NCBI GenBank assembly: GCA_035652075.1
Contig: DASREL010000159.1
Coordinates: 3,162 to 67,161 of the forward strand
Origin: Gp6-AA45 sp035652075
Lineage (GTDB): Bacteria > Acidobacteriota > Vicinamibacteria > Vicinamibacterales > CAVVIG01
Length of the DNA: 64,000 bases
Reading direction: 5' to 3'
Part shown: one piece after another, positions 58,558 to 64,000 of the stretch
Layout of the letters: every line of letters begins with the position of its first letter
How positions within the stretch are numbered: the stretch's first letter is position 1
Program-made: the position numbers and the translations under genes
Notes under the pieces: model-generated
Seen by the model: only the letters and a program-made list of their open reading frames with translations
What the model was told of the DNA's origin: nothing
Database searches by the model: none

Positions 58558-60105
58558 CTAAAAGGATCCGAACGTGCCGGTGTGACCGAGTGGTATCTGT
58601 TCTTCGGCCGATGGCGGCCGGCGTGAAGCCGGTGCGGGTCGGCGAAGCGGGACAACCGAGGCCGATGGTGCTGACGGCGCCGCCGCGGGCGTGCGCGCTT
58701 CGGTGCCGCTGGCGCCGGCGAGCGCTTCGATCTGTCGCACGACGGCCATCGTCGTTTCCGATTGCGCGTTCAGCTCTTCGCTCGCGGCAGCGCTCTCTTC
58801 GGCAGTCGCGGCAGTCGTCTGCGTCACCTTCTCCATCTGCGTGATCGACTGCACGACCTGGTCGATGCCCTGCGCCTGTTGACGGCTCGCCACGCTCACC
58901 TCGTCGACGAGAGCTTTCACCTTCGTCACGCTCTGCGTAATCTCGCTGATCGACGAGGCGACCTGCTCCACCTTGACGGTGCCGTTCTTCGCCTTCGCGA
59001 TCGATTCCTCGATGAGCACGGCCGTATCCTTGGCCGCCTGCGCCGACCGCTGGGCGAGATTGCGAACCTCGTCGGCCACGACCGCGAAACCCATGCCCGC
59101 TTCCCCCGCGCGGGCCGCTTCGACCGCGGCATTCAACGCCAGGATGTTCGTTTGAAACGCAATCTCGTCGATCGTTTTGATGATCTTCGACACCTTCTCG
59201 CTCGACGCCTCGATCGCCGACATCGACTCGACCATCTGTCCAAAGGACACGTTGGCTCCGTTCACGCGGGCGTCGACGTCGGTCATCAGGTGGGCAGCTT
59301 GCTGTGCGTTCTCGGCGTTTTTCCGCGTCATCGCCGACATCTCTTCCATCGACGCCGATGTCTCCTCGAGCGACGCGGCCTGCTCCGTCGCCCCTTGCGA
59401 CAGGTCCTGCGCCGACGTGGACACCTGCTGTGACGCGGACAGAATGTGCGAAGCGCCTTCCCGCAGCTCGACAGAGGTCTTGCGCAGCGCGTGGCTGATC
59501 TTCGAGCGCGTGCGGAGCATGTAGCCGCCAAACGCCGCGATCACCAGCGTCAGCATCGTGAAGCGCCAGACGACGCTCTTCCACGCCACGTCTTCGTTGG
59601 CCAACAAGCGCGCCTCGGTGGCCTTGGTCGAGGCGTCGGCAAATGCGCGAATCGCGGTCTGGACCTCGCCGTATGCCGGGTTGACCGCCGTCATGATCTT
59701 CTCATTCGCCGCGCCGACATCGCCTTTGAGGAACGCGTCAATGGCCTGCTGTCTGGCGGCGACCGCCGCATCGAACTTCGCCTGAATCGTTGCGGCGGAG
59801 GCGCCTGCCGACGCCAACTGCGCCCTGATCCCTTTGTCGCTGTCGGCGAAGCCGTTGATCGCCTTCTCGATCTCGTCGGGATCCTTCAGCCGAACCGCGG
59901 CCTGCAGCGCCGTCTGCGACGACGCCATGCGGTCCAGCAGGGAAAAACCGCGCGCACCCTCGGCGATGCCGGCATCAGCCGCCGCGCGAGAATCTTGATA
60001 CGCGGTCCGCAGCATCAGGAACAGCATCGTGCAGACCGCAAACACGATCGTGCACGCCGTGATCATGAACACCAGAAGCTGACGCGGCACACTGTTCGTT
60101 TTCAT
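58558..60105 (-). CDS. Methyl-accepting chemotaxis protein
   Basis: 515 residues: TM1 (LLVFMITACTIVFAVCTMLFLML), a periplasmic four-helix-bundle domain of about 150 residues, TM2 (VVWRFTMLTLVIAAFGGYML), linker and coiled-coil signalling domain with the conserved hairpin tip EIAFQTNILALNAAVEAARAGEAGMGFAVVADEVRNLA. The C-terminus is Pro/Ala-rich, without a CheR pentapeptide. It follows a periplasmic sensor gene by 33 bases in the same operon. Confidence 0.94.
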   Translation of the reverse strand: MKTNSVPRQLLVFMITACTIVFAVCTMLFLMLRTAYQDSRAAADAGIAEGARGFSLLDRMASSQTALQAAVRLKDPDEIEKAINGFADSDKGIRAQLASAGASAATIQAKFDAAVAARQQAIDAFLKGDVGAANEKIMTAVNPAYGEVQTAIRAFADASTKATEARLLANEDVAWKSVVWRFTMLTLVIAAFGGYMLRTRSKISHALRKTSVELREGASHILSASQQVSTSAQDLSQGATEQAASLEETSASMEEMSAMTRKNAENAQQAAHLMTDVDARVNGANVSFGQMVESMSAIEASSEKVSKIIKTIDEIAFQTNILALNAAVEAARAGEAGMGFAVVADEVRNLAQRSAQAAKDTAVLIEESIAKAKNGTVKVEQVASSISEITQSVTKVKALVDEVSVASRQQAQGIDQVVQSITQMEKVTQTTAATAEESAAASEELNAQSETTMAVVRQIEALAGASGTEARTPAAAPSAPSASVVPLRRPAPASRRPPSAEEQIPLGHTGTFGSF

Positions 60106-60138
60106 CGCCCGTTCCCCATCGAAAGGCGCGTTACCGAG

Positions 60139-60681
60139 TTACATCTTCGCAACGGACAGTCCGACGACGAGCGACCCGATCGCTTTGCCGCCGTCCATCA
60201 CAGGAACCGCTACCTGGATTTGCTGCATGCCAGTGGACTCGTCGACTTCAACGTTTCCCTGCCACACCTTGCCGGTCATCGGGACGTCGTGCTTCGGCTT
60301 GCCTTTGTGGCACCAGTTGGTCGTCTTGGCGAGGAATGCGACCTTGTCGCCTTTGGCGTCGGACAAGAAGGCTTCCGACACCTCGTCGGTCTTCTTCGTC
60401 TTGAGGAACGCTGCCGCATCGGTCTTCGTGAACGAACGGACGAACGGGTCGAGCACCGTCAGCGCCGTCCACTTGTCCTGCGTCATCGCCGTGTGGTCCG
60501 CGGGCTCCGATGCGTTGTGCGCCTTGACGGCCGCGACGACGACCGGATCGGCGGCCCACGCCTTGACCACTTCGATCTTGGCATCGAGCTTCGCCTGGAG
60601 CGCTGCATCCGCCGCCGACGACGTGGCCGCCGCGACAAGCAGACACGCAAGACCCAGAGTCACGGTTGCAACACGCTTCAT
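60139..60681 (-). CDS. Periplasmic single-Cache/PDC-like sensor protein
   Basis: 180 residues: signal peptide (VATVTLGLACLLVAAATSSA), an N-terminal helix, then WTALTVLDPFVRSF, VAFLAKTTNWCHKGKPKHDVP and IQVAVPVMDGGKAIGSLVVGLSV, the order of a PDC/Cache ligand domain without its own membrane anchor. It is transcribed first and is probably a free periplasmic receptor that hands its signal to the chemoreceptor. AGAGG precedes ATG 60681. Confidence 0.82.
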   Translation of the reverse strand: MKRVATVTLGLACLLVAAATSSAADAALQAKLDAKIEVVKAWAADPVVVAAVKAHNASEPADHTAMTQDKWTALTVLDPFVRSFTKTDAAAFLKTKKTDEVSEAFLSDAKGDKVAFLAKTTNWCHKGKPKHDVPMTGKVWQGNVEVDESTGMQQIQVAVPVMDGGKAIGSLVVGLSVAKM

Positions 60682-60757
60682 CGGAGCACCTCTTTCGCTC
60701 AGATCGGCGACATGCCGATCCGCGGTTGTCGCTTCGTGGGACGACCGCTCGGGGATC

Positions 60758-60784
60758 GAATCGGCGTGCCACCAAAACTCCTTA
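60758..60784 (-). promoter_or_regulatory. FliA (sigma-28)-type promoter of the chemoreceptor operon
   Basis: On the minus strand TAAG, a 15-base spacer and GCCGATTC match the flagellar sigma consensus TAAA-N15-GCCGATAA, with exact spacing. The predicted start is near 60750, about 70 bases before ATG 60681. Confidence 0.65.
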
Positions 60785-60871
60785 AGCGAATCGTCATCGT
60801 CCGCTACGCCGAACGCGGTCACGGCCGATTTCACCATCACGGCCCGACTTGGGCCCTGAAGGGAGATGGGT

Positions 60872-62023
60872 ATGCGAAAGGTCGAATCGGCGGCGTACGG
60901 CATCCCGCGGCGGCTCGGGGTTGCGGTCCTGGTGTTCCTGTCCGGAACGGGCATCGCGTTGGCGCAGGGTCCGACGTCGAACGACGAGACCACGCCGGCC
61001 GCGACATCCGATCCACAGCCGCCAGCCAAGCCAGCACCGGCGCCACCGACGGCAGCTGTCCCGAACACGTTCGAGCGTTGGGTCGATCTGCAGACGGCGA
61101 CCTTCCAGACGCGGTACCGGTACATCGAAACGAGCGCAGGCGTGGTGTCGACGCGCCAGGGACAGGACAGCGGCGGGATCAAGGCGCGGGTCAAGATCGA
61201 TCCGAAGGGCCGCTTCAGCGTCAACGCGGGCATTGCGACCGGCAACGGCTTCACGAGCGGCTGGAACAACATGGGGGTCGGCACCGGCGATCGTGTCGAC
61301 ACGTGGTACCTGAAGCAGTTGTTCCTCGCTGCGGCGCCGGTCAAGGGTCTCGAATTCAGCTACGGCGGAATCGCGCCCGTCCGCGGCGAGTCGACCGAGA
61401 TCACGAGCTGGGACAACGACGGGTATCTGCTCGGCGAGCGCGTCACGGTGAAGATGCCGAAAGAGATGTACTTCGACGAGATTTCCGCGACGACCGGCTA
61501 CCTGGGCGACACGACGATGTCGTCGTTCAGCGGCCGTTATCGAAACATCGATCAGGTGAACTACCGCCATTTCCTGGTCAGCAAAAAATTCTCGTCCGCG
61601 CTGACCGTGTCGAGCGACTACACGTGGCTGTCCGGCGTCGGCACGCTGCGCACGGCGTTCTCGGCGAAAGTGCCGGCGGTGGTCGTCGATACCGTGCGGT
61701 GGGAACAGTACAAACGGTTTGGAACGACCGGCGCGTTCGGTTTCGCGGCGTACGGCGAGCGCAATCTCGGTTCGCGGTTCGCGGTCGGCGGCGGCTACGC
61801 GGACATCGACGCGAACTACGGGGGGCTGAACGCCGATCGCTTCAACAAGGGCCGGCGCGTGTACGAGACGGGCACCGTCAAGCTGACGAAGGAGTTCTCG
61901 ACGTCCGTGTTCGTCACGCAGGCGGTCAACAACGCGTTTGCAGTCACCAACAAGACACGGCTCGACATCGTCTTTTCGTTCAATGCGCTCGCCTCGCTCA
62001 AGCGCGTGGGCATGCTGCACTAA
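60872..62023 (+). CDS. Outer-membrane beta-barrel of unknown function
   Basis: 383 residues. A signal peptide (VAVLVFLSGTGIALA) leads to a Pro/Ala-rich linker (PPAKPAPAPPTAAVPN) and 12 or more amphipathic strands (FQTRYRYIETSAG, GRFSVNAGIATGN, FSYGGIAPVRGE, MSSFSGRYRNI, ALTVSSDYTWLSG). The last residues (LASLKRVGMLH) do not end in the usual aromatic. AAGGGAG precedes ATG 60872 by six bases, so it is preferred over ATG 60866. Divergent from the sensor gene. Confidence 0.78.
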   Translation: MRKVESAAYGIPRRLGVAVLVFLSGTGIALAQGPTSNDETTPAATSDPQPPAKPAPAPPTAAVPNTFERWVDLQTATFQTRYRYIETSAGVVSTRQGQDSGGIKARVKIDPKGRFSVNAGIATGNGFTSGWNNMGVGTGDRVDTWYLKQLFLAAAPVKGLEFSYGGIAPVRGESTEITSWDNDGYLLGERVTVKMPKEMYFDEISATTGYLGDTTMSSFSGRYRNIDQVNYRHFLVSKKFSSALTVSSDYTWLSGVGTLRTAFSAKVPAVVVDTVRWEQYKRFGTTGAFGFAAYGERNLGSRFAVGGGYADIDANYGGLNADRFNKGRRVYETGTVKLTKEFSTSVFVTQAVNNAFAVTNKTRLDIVFSFNALASLKRVGMLH

Positions 62024-62130
62024 CCTCCTCCGGACTGCGGGCGGGCCTCCCGGGCTCGCCCGCGAAATCCGCGATCGAGAATCGGTCCCGCCAACAGCGC
62101 TGGCACACTCCATGTAATCATCGACCCGCA

Positions 62131-62784
62131 GTGCAGGTTCCACCGGTCGTCAACGGCGATGCGCTGGTCTCGCTCGATCATCACGGGCGCGTTTTGCTCG
62201 TAAATCGCGCCTTCGAGCGGATCGTGGAGCAACCGCTTGCCGAGATCCGCGGCCGCACACTGTGCGACATCTGTCCGCCTGAAATCGCACAGGTGTTTGC
62301 CGACGCGGGCGGCTGTCCGCCGACCGAACGGCACGCCGGCACGTGGGTGACCGTCGATGTGGAGCGGCACGGCGTCGCGTGCCACGTGTACTTCCCCCGC
62401 ACGTCGGAACAGACGCCGCGCCGCCCCATCTCGGTCCTCGTCGTCGACGACGAGGCGGCAATCACGACGCTCTTCGATGCCGCGCTGTCGCGGTCCGGGT
62501 TCTACGTGATGGCGGTCCACGACGCAACGCGCGCGATTCCGATCGCCGTCGAACTGCCGATCGATGTCGCGTTGATCGACCTGGTCATGCCGGACCAGGA
62601 AGGCATCGAGACGATTCAGGCGATTCACGCCGCGCGGCCGCAGCTGAAGATCGTCGCGATGTCGGGTGCGTTTGGCGGCGGACTGCTGCCCGCGGCGCGA
62701 GCCCTCGGCGCGTGCGCCGTGCTGCCGAAACCGGTCCTGCCCCGGGAACTGGTGGCGGTCGTGGAGACCGCGATCGCCCACTGA
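62131..62784 (+). CDS. Single-PAS plus receiver domain protein without output domain
   Basis: 217 residues from GTG 62131. The N-terminal 90 residues look like a partial PAS domain (ALVSLDHHGRVLLVNRAFERIV). ISVLVVDDEAAITTLF begins the receiver; the acidic pair DD, phosphoacceptor Asp in ALIDLVMPD, Thr/Ser in VAMSGAF and Lys in VLPKPVLP are all present. No DNA-binding or enzymatic output follows. The start is chosen because GTG precedes the PAS core; earlier text is non-coding. Confidence 0.75.
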   Translation: MQVPPVVNGDALVSLDHHGRVLLVNRAFERIVEQPLAEIRGRTLCDICPPEIAQVFADAGGCPPTERHAGTWVTVDVERHGVACHVYFPRTSEQTPRRPISVLVVDDEAAITTLFDAALSRSGFYVMAVHDATRAIPIAVELPIDVALIDLVMPDQEGIETIQAIHAARPQLKIVAMSGAFGGGLLPAARALGACAVLPKPVLPRELVAVVETAIAH

Positions 62785-62819
62785 TCGCGCGGCCAGTTCG
62801 TGGCAGTATTACCGGCGCC

Positions 62820-64000
62820 GTGCACCTCGCGCCGATCGATCTGCTGCTCATCGTCATCTACGGCCTCTTTGTGCTGGGGATCGGGTTCATGCTGCGGCGG
62901 CAGATCCGCGGCAGCACCGAATTCTTTCTTGCGGGGCGATCGATGCCGGCCTGGGTCGCGGGGCTTGCGTTCCTGTCGGCCAATCTCGGCGCTCAGGAAA
63001 TGATCGGAATGGCCGCGAGCGGCGCGAAGTACGGCATCCTGACGAGCCACTTCTACTGGGTCGGCGCGATTCCGGCGATGGCGTTCGTCGGCGTCTTCAT
63101 GATGCCGTTCTATTACGGTTCACGCGCACGCAGCGTGCCCGAATATCTGAAGCTGCGGTTCGACGAAAAGACGCGCGCGTTCAACGCGCTGACCTTCGCC
63201 GTGATGACGGTGTTTTCGTCCGGCATCAGCATGTACGCGATGGGCGCGCTCCTCGGCCTGCTCCTCGGGTGGAACATCCACGCCAGCATCGCCGTGTCCG
63301 CGCTCGTCGTCTTGCTCTACATCGCGCTCGGTGGGTTGACGAGCGCCATCTACAACGAAGTCCTGCAGTTCTTCCTGATCGTGTTCGGCTTCGCGCCGGT
63401 GGTGTATCTCGGACTGCGCGATGCGGGCGGCTGGCAAGGACTGTCGGCGCGCGTGCCGGCGACGTTCGTCCACTCGTGGACCAATCTCGGCAGCCCGCAG
63501 GCGAACCCGATGGGCATCGAGTGGTTCGGGATGATCATGGGCCTCGGCTTCGTGATGTCGTTCGGCTACTGGTGCACCGACTTCCTCGTGGTCCAGCGCG
63601 CGATGGCGGCGGACTCGATGAACGCCGCGCGCCGCACGCCGCTCATCGCGGCGGTGCCGAAAATGTGCTTCCCGTTCCTCGTCATCGTTCCCGGGATCGT
63701 CGCGCTTGGCCTGACGCTGCACCCGAACGCCGGCGCGGCGCCGCTCCTGCCGAAGCTCGCCGACGGCAGCTACGACTACAACATGGCGCTGCCGCTGATG
63801 ATGGGCCGCTACTATCCGGCCGGCCTGTTGGGTTTGGGACTCACGGCGCTGATGGCGAGCTTCATGTCCGGGATGGCGGGCAACGTCACCGCCTTCAACA
63901 CCGTGTGGACGTTCGACATCTACCAGAGCTACATCCGTCCGCGCGAGAGCGACGCGCACTACCTGTGGATGGGACGGATGGCGACGGTGTTTGGCGTCGC
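62820..64000 (+). CDS. Sodium:solute symporter (SSS family), cut by window edge
   Basis: At least 393 residues from GTG 62820, starting MHLAPIDLLLIVIYGLFVLG and running off the right edge. At least nine helices are present; LRRQIRGSTEFFLAGRSMPAWVAGLAFLSANLGAQEMIGMAASG is the TM1-TM2 region of the family, and VFSSGISMYAMGALLG, DFLVVQRAMAADSM and ALMASFMSGMAGNVTAFNTVW are conserved loops. The substrate (sugar or nucleoside-like) is not evident. The start lacks a clear Shine-Dalgarno sequence. Confidence 0.9.
   Translation, partial: MHLAPIDLLLIVIYGLFVLGIGFMLRRQIRGSTEFFLAGRSMPAWVAGLAFLSANLGAQEMIGMAASGAKYGILTSHFYWVGAIPAMAFVGVFMMPFYYGSRARSVPEYLKLRFDEKTRAFNALTFAVMTVFSSGISMYAMGALLGLLLGWNIHASIAVSALVVLLYIALGGLTSAIYNEVLQFFLIVFGFAPVVYLGLRDAGGWQGLSARVPATFVHSWTNLGSPQANPMGIEWFGMIMGLGFVMSFGYWCTDFLVVQRAMAADSMNAARRTPLIAAVPKMCFPFLVIVPGIVALGLTLHPNAGAAPLLPKLADGSYDYNMALPLMMGRYYPAGLLGLGLTALMASFMSGMAGNVTAFNTVWTFDIYQSYIRPRESDAHYLWMGRMATVFGV

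Noticed and set aside
60841..60855. GGCCC-GACTT-GGGCC stem upstream of the barrel gene as a riboswitch
   Set aside because: Five-base arms in GC-rich DNA occur by chance; no known riboswitch core is present.
59446..62784. 1112-residue plus-strand frame spanning the chemoreceptor, sensor and receiver region
   Set aside because: Only the last 217 codons (62131-62784) look like protein; the rest is antisense shadow and intergenic DNA.

Overview
The window is GC-rich, densely coded bacterial DNA with many ATGA-type gene overlaps and no rRNA, tRNA, CRISPR or transposase that I can recognise. Three very long MacB/FtsX-type permeases of the ADOP kind (46.6-57.5 kb, one with its own PadR regulator) point to Acidobacteriota. 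Abundant multihaem cytochromes, B12/radical-SAM proteins and small palindromic intergenic repeats fit a soil or sediment member such as Vicinamibacterales. The phylum is an inference from gene families; no phylogenetic marker is present.

Layout. (1) 1-8.13 kb, minus strand: a [NiFe]-hydrogenase maturation operon hypF-C-D-E, then a formyltransferase-like gene and a crotonase-like gene (together the two activities of HypX), hypA, hypB, a NicO/UreH-like permease and a CoA-binding protein. HypA lacks its zinc domain. (2) 8.29-10.02 kb, plus: a monohaem cytochrome c and a Tat-exported multicopper oxidase. (3) 10.08-15.40 kb, minus: hybOABCD, a periplasmic membrane-bound uptake hydrogenase in the E. 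coli hyb gene order, followed upstream by a pentahaem cytochrome. (4) 16.4-20.0 kb: zinc alcohol dehydrogenase, secreted amidohydrolase, membrane protein. (5) 20.1-23.7 kb, minus: feoB-feoA-radical SAM/SPASM-small secreted protein. (6) 24.17-31.51 kb, minus: a seven-gene electron conduit consisting of a secreted protein, monohaem c, nonahaem c, cytochrome b, NapC/ImcH-like cytochrome, decahaem MtrA/DmsE-like cytochrome and MtrB/PioB-like barrel, closed by a strong terminator. (7) 31.6-40.7 kb: radical SAM and B12-radical SAM genes, universal stress, CBS, YbaK, HemG-like and P-type ATPase genes, bracketed by two paralogous mini winged-helix genes. (8) 40.7-57.5 kb: PadR-TolC-RND-MFP efflux operon, three ADOP permeases, a second PadR gene, an MFS exporter and small membrane proteins. 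(9) 57.6-64 kb: dienelactone hydrolase, chemoreceptor with a separate periplasmic sensor, an unknown barrel, a PAS-receiver protein and a sodium:solute symporter that runs off the end.

How it may work together. The hyp, hyb, cytochrome-conduit and feoB promoters all carry the same -24/-12 core, GGCA-N6-TTGC, at plausible distances from their start codons. That suggests one RpoN-controlled regulon in which H2 oxidised by Hyb feeds the quinone pool, quinol is re-oxidised by the ImcH-like and cytochrome b/nonahaem modules, and electrons leave through the decahaem-barrel conduit, with Fe(II) uptake supplying iron. The coupling is inference; the operons and promoter cores are seen in the sequence.
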